Shown here: in pieces, positions 31,435 to 40,361 of the stretch
Numbering within the stretch: the first letter of the stretch is position 1
How the letters are laid out: every line of letters starts with the position of its first letter
Position numbers and translations under genes: made by a program
Virus record (IMG/VR): IMGVR_UViG_3300009376_001622
Coordinates: 1 to 53,693 of that record
Direction: 5' to 3' (one strand)
DNA: 53,693 nucleotides
From: a virus
Notes under the pieces: generated by a model
The model's database searches: none
The model's input: the letters and a program-made list of their open reading frames with translations, nothing else
What the model was told of the DNA's origin: nothing

Positions 31435-32411
31435 AAAGCAAATTGTTACACGAGCACTCGATGGCAGAGTACCTCTATACAAAGCCAGAACTTTTGGAAG
31501 AAGGTAAAGCCCAGGACATGTGGGACGTAATAAAAAACCCTGATTTGTATAAAGATGCCTTTGACGAGCTTGTCACAGGTCACGCGACAGGGGAAGACTA
31601 CAAGTCTACCCTGGAAGATATCGGTGATGAAGTCGAACAAAAGTTGCCGGACTGGATGATTTCCCAGGCAAGAAAAAAGGCAAAACAAGTAGAAAATAGC
31701 AACGATACCATGATCAAAACTATTAGAAGTTCAGATACCATTTGGGGAGATATCCTTCAGAGGCCGAACCTCAAATCAATGAAACGCGCCTTCAAACATC
31801 GAGGTATCGAGGAAACAGAAGAATTGGCAACGATTGCATTGTACTTAATAGATATTCAGACGCGAGATCATGCAGGTGCTGCTGCTCTGGCGAAAGAGTG
31901 GATCCGAGACCTGGGTGGTGCTGGGCCGGGGAGAGGTTCGAAACTGCTTGGTTTTGGCCTAGCTGCCTTTGCGATTGGCGCTTCTATATTGGTGTGGTTG
32001 AGTGGGGGCACCCTTGCGCCGGCGGCCATAAAAGGCTTTGGTTGGGCTATGGCGGCTCTGGGAGTAGTCACGACTGGGTCGGGGGTGATGGGCGGTGAAG
32101 AAAAAGACATCATAAAATTCATTCGGGAGACCCTAGGGGACGATGATCTGGCCAACAGGATGGAAGAGAATTTCAGTCCGTGGCTTATTCAGCAAATTTA
32201 TTGGGATTATGAATCCTATTTTCTTAGTGAGATTATCTCGATGGGCGACGTCGGCCTCAAGGTTATAGATGGTTTGGGCCCGAAGCCTCGGGAATATTCG
32301 ATGGAAAACTTCGTTGCTCCGACGGGATTTATTGAATGGTACAAAAGCTATGATGTAAAAGGAGACTCCGTCGGAAAAACAGATCTTGATAAGGGACAAA
32401 AAAATGCCTGA
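31431..32411 (+). CDS. Membrane-associated hypothetical protein
   Basis: 326 residues from ATG 31431 (MKSKLLHEHSMAEYLY). Residues 1-160 are helical and acidic. Residues about 170-220 hold two close hydrophobic helices (GFGLAAFAIGASILVWLSGG and GFGWAMAALGVVTTGSGVM). The C-terminal 110 residues are helical. It may span the membrane twice or insert as a hairpin. No family is recognised. It overlaps the next gene by 8 nt. Confidence 0.7.
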   Translation: MKSKLLHEHSMAEYLYTKPELLEEGKAQDMWDVIKNPDLYKDAFDELVTGHATGEDYKSTLEDIGDEVEQKLPDWMISQARKKAKQVENSNDTMIKTIRSSDTIWGDILQRPNLKSMKRAFKHRGIEETEELATIALYLIDIQTRDHAGAAALAKEWIRDLGGAGPGRGSKLLGFGLAAFAIGASILVWLSGGTLAPAAIKGFGWAMAALGVVTTGSGVMGGEEKDIIKFIRETLGDDDLANRMEENFSPWLIQQIYWDYESYFLSEIISMGDVGLKVIDGLGPKPREYSMENFVAPTGFIEWYKSYDVKGDSVGKTDLDKGQKNA

Positions 32412-32754
32412 TCTAAAATACGGAATAATTGTAAGGAACAGCAGAATCCCAAAGCTGCTCAGCTGGTTCATTTCTATCCGAGCTATTACACTCTGGCCGT
32501 GGATCATCTTCAGGGATGACGCTGATGACATCACAATCAACCATGAGCGTATCCACATCCGTCAGCAAGCTGAACTATTGGTTCTTCCTTTCTATGTGCT
32601 GTACGCGGGTTTCTGGTTGTTCAATAAAATCAAGGGCCAATCGAACTCAGAGGCTTACATGAATATTCCATTTGAGAAAGAGGCCTACGAAAATCAGAAA
32701 GATTGGGCCTACGTCCTAAACCGAAAACGATTTGCTTGGAAGAACTACGTTTAA
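32404..32754 (+). CDS. Putative membrane-linked HExxH protein
   Basis: 116 residues from ATG 32404. It has ITINHERIHIRQQAEL (His47, Glu48, His51, an HExxH), then a hydrophobic helix (LLVLPFYVLYAGFWL), then SEAYMNIPFEKEAYENQ, where the second Glu cluster could supply a zinc ligand. This order is found in a family of small bacterial putative peptidases. It is the fourth HExxH protein in the window. The activity is unproven. Confidence 0.7.
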   Translation: MPDLKYGIIVRNSRIPKLLSWFISIRAITLWPWIIFRDDADDITINHERIHIRQQAELLVLPFYVLYAGFWLFNKIKGQSNSEAYMNIPFEKEAYENQKDWAYVLNRKRFAWKNYV

Positions 32755-32780
32755 TGTCTGATTGCACAAAATGACCACGG

Positions 32781-32797
32781 TTATTTATTATAAATAA
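32781..32797 (+). promoter_or_regulatory. T4 late-type promoter within an inverted repeat
   Basis: TATAAATA (32789-32796) is a perfect match to the T4 late promoter consensus and lies 25 bases before the DUF444 gene. It forms part of the inverted repeat TTATTTA-TTA-TAAATAA (32781-32797). If the phage uses a T4-like late sigma, the next three genes are late genes. Confidence 0.55.
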
Positions 32798-32820
32798 TAA
32801 TTATTTTTTGAGGAACAATA

Positions 32821-33990
32821 ATGGGTAGTGTTTTTAGCCATCACAGAACAACAGCAGACAGAAGTGCCAGTGATCGACGTCGCCATAAAGAAAAGATCGA
32901 ACGTGCAATTCGCGAAGGGGTTCACGATATTGTGGCTGAAGAGTCCATTATTGGTCAAGACGGGAAGAAAAAAATAAAAATTCCTGTTAGAGGAATAAAA
33001 GAATATAAGTTCGTATACGGCCAAAACGATAATGGAGTCGGGGCCGGTGGAGATGCTGACATCTCACGTGGACAAAAAATAAGTACCAGACGACGCCAGG
33101 GTAAACCTGGTAAACCAGATAAGCCCGGTGACGAACAGGGCGAAGAATATTATGAAGTAGAGGTTACTCTCGAAGAGCTAGCGGACTATCTTTTCCGTGA
33201 TCTTGAATTGCCTGATCTAGAAAAGAAGAAAATGAAAGAAATAGTCCAGGAAAAATTCCAAAGAAAGGGCTATAGAAACGATGGTATCCGTCCAAGGCTA
33301 AGCAAGAAAGAAACTGCTAAACGAAGAATCCGTAGAAAGAAGGCTGCCGAAAGGGCCGGGACTTATGATCCTGATAGTGATGAATCATTTACTTTTAGAG
33401 AACAAGACTTACGATATAAACATATCCAGACTACGAAAAAATACGCAACTAATGCCGCTATCTTTTTCATCATGGACATTTCTGGCTCGATGACGAAAGA
33501 TAAAAAATATCTTGCAAGGAGTTTCTTTTTTCTGTTATATCATTTCATACGATCAAGGTATGAAAAAACAGAAATCGTTTTCGTTGCTCATGATACGCAT
33601 GCTTATGAAACCGATGAGGACAAGTTTTTTGGTAGAGGCTCTAGTGGAGGAACAATGGTAAGCCCTGCACTTGACCATGTTTTGGAACAAATCGAAAAAA
33701 GATTTAACCCAGCGTCATGGAACCTATATGCTTTTCATTGTTCAGATGGAGATAACTGGCCATCAGACATGGAAAGAGCTGTTATCGCTTCTGAAAAATT
33801 AAAGTCAATCTGCCAACTTTATGGCTACTGTGAAATTGAGCCAGAGCGAGAAGCCATTAAATGGCTAAACGAAACTACCCTTAGTAAGGCTTATGAATAT
33901 CTGGATGGTGGTAGCTTTAAGATGGCTAGAATAAGAACGCCTCAAGATGTCTGGCCTGCGTTTAAGAAATTTTTTGGGGGGCAATCATGA
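32821..33990 (+). CDS. yeaH: DUF444 protein, YeaH/YhbH family
   Basis: 389 residues. It begins with an Arg-rich helix (SASDRRRHKEKIERAIREGV). It has the characteristic basic middle region (ISTRRRQGKPGK and KETAKRRIRRKKAAE) and a C-terminal VWA-like domain with FFIMDISGSM (Asp218), ending DVWPAFKKFF. In bacteria YeaH/YhbH is co-expressed with PrkA and SpoVR in stationary phase or sporulation. Here it is the first gene of the same trio. It overlaps SpoVR by 4 nt. Confidence 0.93.
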   Translation: MGSVFSHHRTTADRSASDRRRHKEKIERAIREGVHDIVAEESIIGQDGKKKIKIPVRGIKEYKFVYGQNDNGVGAGGDADISRGQKISTRRRQGKPGKPDKPGDEQGEEYYEVEVTLEELADYLFRDLELPDLEKKKMKEIVQEKFQRKGYRNDGIRPRLSKKETAKRRIRRKKAAERAGTYDPDSDESFTFREQDLRYKHIQTTKKYATNAAIFFIMDISGSMTKDKKYLARSFFFLLYHFIRSRYEKTEIVFVAHDTHAYETDEDKFFGRGSSGGTMVSPALDHVLEQIEKRFNPASWNLYAFHCSDGDNWPSDMERAVIASEKLKSICQLYGYCEIEPEREAIKWLNETTLSKAYEYLDGGSFKMARIRTPQDVWPAFKKFFGGQS

Positions 33991-35294
33991 CTAGCTGGAG
34001 CCTTAAAGATCTAGAGGATTGGGATGAAAAAATCTGTGAGATTGCTAGAAGCCATAATCTAGATTGGTATCCCATAACTTATGAGACTTGTGATTATTAT
34101 GAGATGATTGGTAATATGTCTTATCACGGAATGCCAACACATTATGGGCATTGGAGTTATGGTAAGTCTTTTGAAATTCAACATAGTCAATATAATGCCG
34201 GAGCTACGGGACTTCCATATGAATTAATCATTAATTCTGATCCGTGCATCTCTTATCTAATGCTTGAAAATCCGCTTTATTTGCAAGTTTTAATAATGGC
34301 CCACTGTGTAGGTCATTCAGACTTCTTCAAGCAAAATAGAAATTTTATGTATACTAGAGCTGATACTGTAGTCCCTAGAATGCGCAATGCAAAAAAACGA
34401 ATTCAAAAATACATTGAAGACCCTAGCATTGGAATCGCATCTGTAGAACAGATGATTGATTCATGTCACGCTATTTCTTATCAGGTGCCCAGATTTCCAA
34501 CTAGCATTAGAGAAATCGAAGAAGAAAGACAGCGATGGATCGAGGGCGCTGTGTCCATAGATGATCATGGGCTTACTGAAGAAGCTCTTAACAAAATACC
34601 GTTTGAAGAAGAATATGACATCTTAGGGTTTATTGGAGAATATGCAAATAACCTTAGTGAATGGAAGCGCGATGTTATCCAAATAGTTCAGGACGAAGCC
34701 TATTACTTTATGCCACAAATCAGAACGAAAATTATGAATGAGGGTTGGGCTTGTTTTTGGCATTATAAAATTCTACACGAATTAGATTTGCCACAAGGAT
34801 TGCATATTCCGTTCTTGAAATCACATAACCAAGTAGTTAGGCCACATGTAGGCAGAATTAATCCGTATCACCTTGGGTTTCACCTATTTAACAAAATCGA
34901 AGAACGATACGATTTAGAAGAATGTTTTATTGCACGAGAGGTTCACAATGATGAAAGCTTCATAAGGCAATATTTAACTCAAGAAGATTGCGAAGAGCTT
35001 AATTTATTTTCCTACGGAGAAAAGGAAGACCATATCGTGGTAACTGATGTATCTGATGACATAGGGTGGAAGGACGTGAAGAATAGGTTGATAAAGCAAA
35101 TAGGCGGAAATTCAATACCGACTATTTATGTTAACGATCTTGAAGAAAATAACGTCCTTATCTTACATCACGAACACGATGGGAGAGACCTCCAGTTGAA
35201 CTACGCTAAAAAAGTTGTAGAACATACTAAACACATTTGGGAAAATGATGTAAAATTATTAACTATGGTGGACGACGCACCGTTTGAAATTTAA
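33987..35294 (+). CDS. spoVR: SpoVR family protein
   Basis: 435 residues. The hallmarks are YEMIGNMSYHGMPTHYGHWS near residue 31, IMAHCVGHSDFFKQN near residue 107, GWACFWHYKILHELDLPQG near 252 and RINPYHLGFHLF near 290. SpoVR (YcgB) proteins are needed for the spore cortex in Bacillus and act with YeaH and PrkA (YeaG) elsewhere; the biochemistry is unsettled. The length is normal and the gene looks intact. It is coupled to DUF444 (ATGA) and lies 15 nt before prkA. Confidence 0.94.
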   Translation: MTSWSLKDLEDWDEKICEIARSHNLDWYPITYETCDYYEMIGNMSYHGMPTHYGHWSYGKSFEIQHSQYNAGATGLPYELIINSDPCISYLMLENPLYLQVLIMAHCVGHSDFFKQNRNFMYTRADTVVPRMRNAKKRIQKYIEDPSIGIASVEQMIDSCHAISYQVPRFPTSIREIEEERQRWIEGAVSIDDHGLTEEALNKIPFEEEYDILGFIGEYANNLSEWKRDVIQIVQDEAYYFMPQIRTKIMNEGWACFWHYKILHELDLPQGLHIPFLKSHNQVVRPHVGRINPYHLGFHLFNKIEERYDLEECFIAREVHNDESFIRQYLTQEDCEELNLFSYGEKEDHIVVTDVSDDIGWKDVKNRLIKQIGGNSIPTIYVNDLEENNVLILHHEHDGRDLQLNYAKKVVEHTKHIWENDVKLLTMVDDAPFEI

Positions 35295-35309
35295 AAGGGG
35301 TTTAGGATT

Positions 35310-37238
35310 ATGGATAAGTCCAAGTTTTTAGAACTTATAGAAAAGCAAAGAAAAATTCGGGGACCGGAGAAGTTTCAGGGTACATTTTTAGAATACCTGT
35401 CTCGGGTCTCTGAAGATTCTGATATTGTAAAATTGGCACATAAAAGGCTTTACGATGCTGTTTGTGAAAAGGGCGTATCTGAATTTGAAGAAGGAAGTGA
35501 TAGAAAGAGAAAGATTTTTAACGGAGATAATGTTAAAATTTACGATTATTTCAAAACAGAATTTTATGGTAATGAACGAGTAATTGAAAGAATCATGAGA
35601 TTCTTAAAAGGAGCAGCATTAAGAGGAGAGGAAAGCAGGCAGGTTCTTCTACTAATGGGGCCTGTTGGTGCAGGTAAAAGTGCACTAACAGAACACATTA
35701 AGAGTGCGCTAGACGGTGAAAAATATTATCACCTAGAAGGCGACCCCCAGAGAGGCGAACCTCTACAACTTCTCCCGCGATCCCTCCGGGCACAGTTTGA
35801 GGAAATGCTGGGAGTTAAAATCGAAGGAGACCTAAGCCCCGTTGCACGATGGAAGCTTTTGAACGAGCAAGACGGTCACTACGAAAACTTCCCAGTAGTT
35901 CAGTCGTCGTTTTCTCAGCGTGGTCGTCGGGGGATCGCATCTGTTCCACCAATGGATGCCAATAGTCAAGACGTATCTGTTTTGATTGGGTCTGAAGATA
36001 TTTCAAAGCTGGATAAATATTCTGAAGATGACCCGCGGGTACTGAATCTAACCGGTGCATTCAATGTTGGCAACAGGGGAATTGTAGAGCTTATCGAGGT
36101 TTTCAAGAACGAGATTGAGTTTCTTCATACAATCATCACCGCTACTCAGGAGAAACGTGTGCCAGCGCCAGGTAAACACGACATGGTACACTTTGACGGT
36201 GTTATCCTTGCACACTGTAACGAAAGCGAATGGAATAGGTTTAAGAGCGAACATACAAACGAGGCAATTTTAGATCGTGTTGTAAAGATCAACGTTCCGT
36301 ATGTATTAGAGCTTGATCAGGAAATCAAAATTTACGAAAAGATTCTTCGACGTTCTGATTTTAACGCCCACATTGCTCCGCATACAATCAAGGTTGCATC
36401 AATGTTTTCTGTCATGAGTCGCCTCAAGCAATCTCAAAAGTGTGACGTCTTAACAAAAATGAAAATCTACAACGGTGAAGAAGTCATCGAAAAAGGCCGA
36501 GTGAAAAAAATTGATATAACCGACCTTAGAGAAGAATCTCGTGGCGAAGGAATGAAAGGCATTTCTACAAGGTTTATTATGAAAGCAATAGACTACGCGC
36601 TTTGTGAATCAGACTCCGGTTGCGTGACGCCTATTGGGGTAATGTCGTCTATTACAAAGATGGTTAAAGAACAGATCGTCGATGAAGACTTCAGGGAAAA
36701 GTGTCTAGAGCTTATCAGAAAGGTAGTGAGAGAAGAATATCTCAGCATTCTAGAAACAGAAATTGCGAAAGCATTTATTACAGCCTACGAAGAACAAGCG
36801 CAGTCTTTGTTTGACACATACCTTGATAATGCAGAGGCATTCAGTACTCGTAGCAAAATGAGAGATAACGTAACGAGAGAAGAACGTATGCCAGACGAAA
36901 CATTCATGAAATCTATCGAAGAGGTTATTGGAATTACTGGTTCTTCTAAGCAAGGATTCAGGTCTGACGTTACCGCCTATATGTTTGCTAAGATGCGCAG
37001 AAAAGAAAAGGTAGACTATAAGTCTTATGAACCTCTTAAAGAGGCTATTGAGTCATACCTCATTAATTCTGTTAAGGATATGGCCAGAATTGTAACCAAA
37101 TCCAAGACAAGAGATGAAGAGCAGAGGAAAAAATATAGTGAAATGGTTTGTACACTTATGACCGAATATGGTTATAATGAACAGTCAGCAGAAGAAATTT
37201 TAACTTATGCTAGTAATAATCTCTGGAGGGATTCATGA
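35310..37238 (+). CDS. prkA: PrkA/YeaG serine protein kinase, AAA+
   Basis: 642 residues, the normal length of the family. Walker A is GPVGAGKSA (about 117-125). The PrkA-specific motifs YHLEGDPQRGEPLQLLPRSL and the conserved SEYESFK-like region (NESEWNRFKSEH) are present, and the C-terminal PrkA domain (about 400-642) is complete. It phosphorylates proteins in response to starvation or entry into sporulation. Together with the two genes before it, it would give the phage a full stationary-phase module. It overlaps the next gene by 4 nt. Confidence 0.95.
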   Translation: MDKSKFLELIEKQRKIRGPEKFQGTFLEYLSRVSEDSDIVKLAHKRLYDAVCEKGVSEFEEGSDRKRKIFNGDNVKIYDYFKTEFYGNERVIERIMRFLKGAALRGEESRQVLLLMGPVGAGKSALTEHIKSALDGEKYYHLEGDPQRGEPLQLLPRSLRAQFEEMLGVKIEGDLSPVARWKLLNEQDGHYENFPVVQSSFSQRGRRGIASVPPMDANSQDVSVLIGSEDISKLDKYSEDDPRVLNLTGAFNVGNRGIVELIEVFKNEIEFLHTIITATQEKRVPAPGKHDMVHFDGVILAHCNESEWNRFKSEHTNEAILDRVVKINVPYVLELDQEIKIYEKILRRSDFNAHIAPHTIKVASMFSVMSRLKQSQKCDVLTKMKIYNGEEVIEKGRVKKIDITDLREESRGEGMKGISTRFIMKAIDYALCESDSGCVTPIGVMSSITKMVKEQIVDEDFREKCLELIRKVVREEYLSILETEIAKAFITAYEEQAQSLFDTYLDNAEAFSTRSKMRDNVTREERMPDETFMKSIEEVIGITGSSKQGFRSDVTAYMFAKMRRKEKVDYKSYEPLKEAIESYLINSVKDMARIVTKSKTRDEEQRKKYSEMVCTLMTEYGYNEQSAEEILTYASNNLWRDS

Positions 37239-37498
37239 AAATAGCTTTTGGAATGTCAGAAATATTGGTGCTATCCGGTGTATATCTCTACTCCTCGGCA
37301 TTTGCGTTTAGCTTAACGCTAGTCGGATTAGGGCTACTGGGTAAACTGGTAGCTCTAGGGATGGAGAAGGCTGAAGAAGAAAGCCGACGAGAAACAGCAG
37401 AAAAATCTATTCGAAATGTTGTGGATACAATCATCGGTGCCGTTAATAATGCCACTGATTTGAAAGCCAGTGGTTCGAAGAATGGAACATTTCATTAA
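37235..37498 (+). CDS. Small membrane protein
   Basis: 87 residues overlapping prkA by 4 nt. Residues 6-43 are hydrophobic and may make two short helices (MSEILVLSGVYLYSSAFAFS and LTLVGLGLLGKLVALGM). The C-terminal half is charged and helical. The function is unknown. Position suggests a link to the PrkA operon or to the chaperonin gene it overlaps. Confidence 0.7.
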   Translation: MKIAFGMSEILVLSGVYLYSSAFAFSLTLVGLGLLGKLVALGMEKAEEESRRETAEKSIRNVVDTIIGAVNNATDLKASGSKNGTFH

Positions 37499-38729
37499 GA
37501 CATCAGTCCACGATGTTAATACAAAAGATTTTCTTCCAATAAAAAAAATTTGCAGTGATGTCTTAAACCAAAGAGTAATATTAAAAGACGGAAAAAAAAT
37601 ACCTGCCAACATTGGTACGATTCATTCCTTATTAAAGCTCTATTGCAAAAACACCGTTGAAGAAAGAGTATGCGAAATAATTGCAGACTCAATTGTGTTT
37701 TGTGAAAAAAGATTCCCCACTAGCGGGATTGCTTTGATCGCAATGATAAACGAATCTCTTAAAGAGACGTCAGAATTTTCTAAAAGGGTTTCGTTTTCTG
37801 AAGCGAAAAAATCTGCAATTTCTACAATCAACGGTAGACTAGCCAAGTTTTTATTTGCAGAAATAATAACCATTACAGGCGCAGATTCAAAAATTTCAGT
37901 AACAAGGCAACCTGTAGAAAAACCAATCATTAGGGTTAAATCTAAACCAGAAGTAAGGATTCAGATCCCAGAAAAATTTATTGGAATAGATTTTGCATTG
38001 CCGCAAGAAATCTCCGATGTTTATTTCTTTATGATTAACGGAGCTGCAGCTGAGGTTGCTGAACTTGAATTTCTTTTCAATCGTTCTTATGACTCAAATG
38101 CCAATTTTATAATAGCGGCGAGATCATTTACTGACGAGATACTAGAAGTATTAAAAATAAATTTTCTCGCGAAGAAACTAAAAATAATTCCAGCAGAATT
38201 TGGGTTTGACCTAGACTCTATTAATTCTATTGCTGACCTAACTGCAGTCGTAGGCGGGTTGCCTATTTCTTCTGATCTAGGAGATATCATTTCTGGGGAT
38301 CATTCGTCACGTTTTGGTTATAGCGAAAAAGTTATTCTAGAAAAAGAGTCATTTCAATTTTATGGAAAAAATCTAGGTAATGTAGATAATCAAATTATGG
38401 CCTTAAAAAACAAAATAAAGAATGCTAATTCACAAGACAAACAGGAGTTGTTAACTCGGAGATTAAGCAACTTAACAAGTAATTCTTGTGAGGTAATTTT
38501 GCCTAGTGGAGAATTGTTTGATGCCGTTGCAAGAGAGTTGGGGATCGCATTTAGCATATTAAAAACATGTTGCGCTTATTTATGTAAAGAGGTTTCTGTT
38601 TCTCAGAATCTAGAAAATGTTTATTTTCCTGAGCCTTCTTTACAAATAGCAGCATTACAATTTGTTGAGGTTTGTAAGATTTTTCAAAATACAAATCGAG
38701 CGGTTGTAAGGGATGATGTTCACCAATGA
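37482..38729 (+). CDS. Shortened, diverged GroEL-like chaperonin
   Basis: 415 residues from ATG 37482 (GroEL has about 548). Residues 168-280 follow the GroEL apical domain: GIDFALPQEISDVYFFMING, then NFIIAARSFTDEILEVLKIN, then IADLTAVVGGLPISSDLGDI. Residues 280-340 follow the descending intermediate helix region (ALKNKIKNANSQDKQELLTR then LSNLTSNSCEVIL). The N-terminal equatorial part is recognisable but lacks the GDGTTT ATP-binding motif (RFPTSGIALIA at that place). The final equatorial domain is cut short. It is unlikely to be a normal ATP-driven folding machine; it could cap, inhibit or redirect host GroEL. The homology is read by eye. Confidence 0.72.
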   Translation: MEHFIKTSVHDVNTKDFLPIKKICSDVLNQRVILKDGKKIPANIGTIHSLLKLYCKNTVEERVCEIIADSIVFCEKRFPTSGIALIAMINESLKETSEFSKRVSFSEAKKSAISTINGRLAKFLFAEIITITGADSKISVTRQPVEKPIIRVKSKPEVRIQIPEKFIGIDFALPQEISDVYFFMINGAAAEVAELEFLFNRSYDSNANFIIAARSFTDEILEVLKINFLAKKLKIIPAEFGFDLDSINSIADLTAVVGGLPISSDLGDIISGDHSSRFGYSEKVILEKESFQFYGKNLGNVDNQIMALKNKIKNANSQDKQELLTRRLSNLTSNSCEVILPSGELFDAVARELGIAFSILKTCCAYLCKEVSVSQNLENVYFPEPSLQIAALQFVEVCKIFQNTNRAVVRDDVHQ

Positions 38730-39183
38730 TCAGATAGATAAATTAAAATGGAGAAATGGTGAAGAAGAAATTCTATTAGATGATTTCATAAATAGAAATA
38801 AAAAAATAATAAAATGCTATGTAGGTACAGACTCTCAACCTTGCGGTTCATACACTAAATTTGCAATCTCTGTATGCATTCAAGTAAACACTGGTATAAA
38901 ATTTGTCGTACATACGTTTAGATTTCAGAATTATAAGAACTTTAGTATTGAACAAAGGCTAATGAAAGAAATAGAAATTAGCATAATGATTGCAAATTAT
39001 TTAACAACCAGAAAGCTATTGGGTGTAATTGAAATACATGCAGACATAAATTGTAATCCAAAATATAGGAGTTATCGATGTATGCATTCTGCCAAAGGGT
39101 TTGTTGAAGGCATGGGATTCCAATATGTTGGAAAACCCTATTCCTGGGCCGCGTCAAGCATAGCCGATTGGTTTACAAAATAA
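38713..39183 (+). CDS. DUF458/YkuK-type RNase H-fold protein
   Basis: 156 residues, overlapping the chaperonin gene by 17 nt. CYVGTDSQPCGSYTKFAISV, RLMKEIEISIMIANYL, IEIHADINCNPKYRSYRC and GKPYSWAASSIADWFTK are the conserved blocks of the YkuK family, which has an RNase H-like fold. The Asp and Glu residues in VGTDSQ and IEIHADIN are the probable active-site acids. The biological substrate is unknown, possibly structured RNA or DNA-RNA hybrid. Confidence 0.85.
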   Translation: MMFTNDQIDKLKWRNGEEEILLDDFINRNKKIIKCYVGTDSQPCGSYTKFAISVCIQVNTGIKFVVHTFRFQNYKNFSIEQRLMKEIEISIMIANYLTTRKLLGVIEIHADINCNPKYRSYRCMHSAKGFVEGMGFQYVGKPYSWAASSIADWFTK

Positions 39184-39217
39184 TTGCAACCTTTAAAATA
39201 ATAAAGAGGAGAATCTC

Positions 39218-39424
39218 ATGAGAAGGAGTTCAAAAAAACAAATGGAAAAATTATCAGCGCTTAGAGATCTGCAAGAGATCTCAAAGGTAAAACTTGCTAA
39301 TGTCGTATTCGAAGCAGTCAACACTGAAGCTGTTGAGATGTCTCAGGATGATGCAGGCAAACTAATTAAGGTTATTCATGCTGTTATGGATGATTGTTTT
39401 TCATTAGTCGCATCACGACAATAA
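39218..39424 (+). CDS. Small hypothetical protein
   Basis: 68 residues with AGAGGAG upstream. The N-terminus is basic (MRRSSKKQMEKLSALRD); the rest is helical. It sits in a run of small genes (39218-40293) that resembles a conserved cluster of marine T4-like phages. No domain is recognised. Confidence 0.6.
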   Translation: MRRSSKKQMEKLSALRDLQEISKVKLANVVFEAVNTEAVEMSQDDAGKLIKVIHAVMDDCFSLVASRQ

Positions 39425-39429
39425 CAATT

Positions 39430-39891
39430 ATGAAGGGTATAAAGCACACCATTAAGTGCCATTGCATTCTGCCGCAATTTAGAACCAGCCCAAATCCACC
39501 TATTCATGAATTTGTTGTATTTTCGGTTTTAGATGATTCGGATACTGTAATGCCAAAAACAGTTCAATGCAATAATTGCGGCGTGATTCACCAGGTCATT
39601 GATTTGTGTAGATCAGAAATTGTTACTGGTAGAGAAGACTGTTCGCTCGTAACTAAAAAGGATGTGGCTTTTATGTTGCCGAGCCAGGTTGCAGAAGTAT
39701 TAGAAAATTATAATTGCGATCTACCAACATGGGAGCAATCATTGTTCTTGTTTCAAGAACGTCAATGGGGCAATTTTGTTATTTTAGAAAGAAAAGAGAA
39801 TGATACAGGCACCGAAGGTAAGCTTTTAAAATTTCATTCATACGAAAGATTTACTATTGAACCGTATATTGACAGGAGAGATCTACCATGA
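39430..39891 (+). CDS. Conserved marine-phage protein with Cys motif
   Basis: 153 residues from ATG 39430. It contains HTIKCHCILPQF and VQCNNCGVIHQVIDLC, so four or more Cys/His could bind zinc. From memory, proteins of this form with a CNNCGVIH-V-DLC core are found in marine T4-like phages. A four-base overlap with the next gene supports co-translation. The role is unknown. Confidence 0.7.
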   Translation: MKGIKHTIKCHCILPQFRTSPNPPIHEFVVFSVLDDSDTVMPKTVQCNNCGVIHQVIDLCRSEIVTGREDCSLVTKKDVAFMLPSQVAEVLENYNCDLPTWEQSLFLFQERQWGNFVILERKENDTGTEGKLLKFHSYERFTIEPYIDRRDLP

Positions 39892-40103
39892 AAATAGAAA
39901 ACGAGGAAGCTGAAGATCTATTAGAAAACGCAGCTGCTCGAGAAATTACACAAGAGATAATGAGGTTTGGTGTGTCACAGCAACAAATTATTCAAATCAT
40001 TAATTTACTTGCATTAGAATTGGAGGATAATAATCTAATGAAAGATATTAGAAACCTAATAACTCATTCAAAGCAAAAATCAGAGGAGGCAATTCATGTC
40101 TAA
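39888..40103 (+). CDS. Small acidic helical protein
   Basis: 71 residues. It is predicted fully helical and acidic at the N-terminus (MKIENEEAEDLLENAAARE). The start overlaps the preceding stop (ATGA) and the end overlaps the H1-like gene. No domain is recognised. Confidence 0.6.
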   Translation: MKIENEEAEDLLENAAAREITQEIMRFGVSQQQIIQIINLLALELEDNNLMKDIRNLITHSKQKSEEAIHV

Positions 40104-40293
40104 CATTTTGAATAAGTGGGAGGAATTAAAAACTCTCGTTGAAAGCATCGATCTCGATGTTAACAAGAATGCTGGAGGCAATGCCTCCGCTGGCGTTCGC
40201 GCACGGAAAGGATTACGGCTTTTAAAGAAGGAAGCTGCTGATCTTGTGAAAATGACTGTAGAAGCCGATAAGGAAAGGAAGGCGACTAAGTAA
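40096..40293 (+). CDS. Histone H1-like phage protein
   Basis: 65 residues. Residues about 24-53 (NAGGNASAGVRARKGLRLLK and then KEAADLVK) match the small T4-like phage proteins annotated as histone H1-like. It is basic and probably binds DNA. A strong terminator follows. Confidence 0.75.
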   Translation: MSNILNKWEELKTLVESIDLDVNKNAGGNASAGVRARKGLRLLKKEAADLVKMTVEADKERKATK

Positions 40294-40324
40294 CGCCTAA
40301 TTTCCTATTAGTAAGGTCATTTTT

Positions 40325-40355
40325 AAAGGTTCTCTTTTTGAGAACCTTTTTTTTT
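40325..40355 (+). terminator. Rho-independent terminator
   Basis: AAAGGTTCTC (40325-40334) pairs with GAGAACCTTT (40340-40349) around TTTTT, followed by a run of T to 40355. Confidence 0.92.
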
Positions 40356-40361
40356 GCATAA

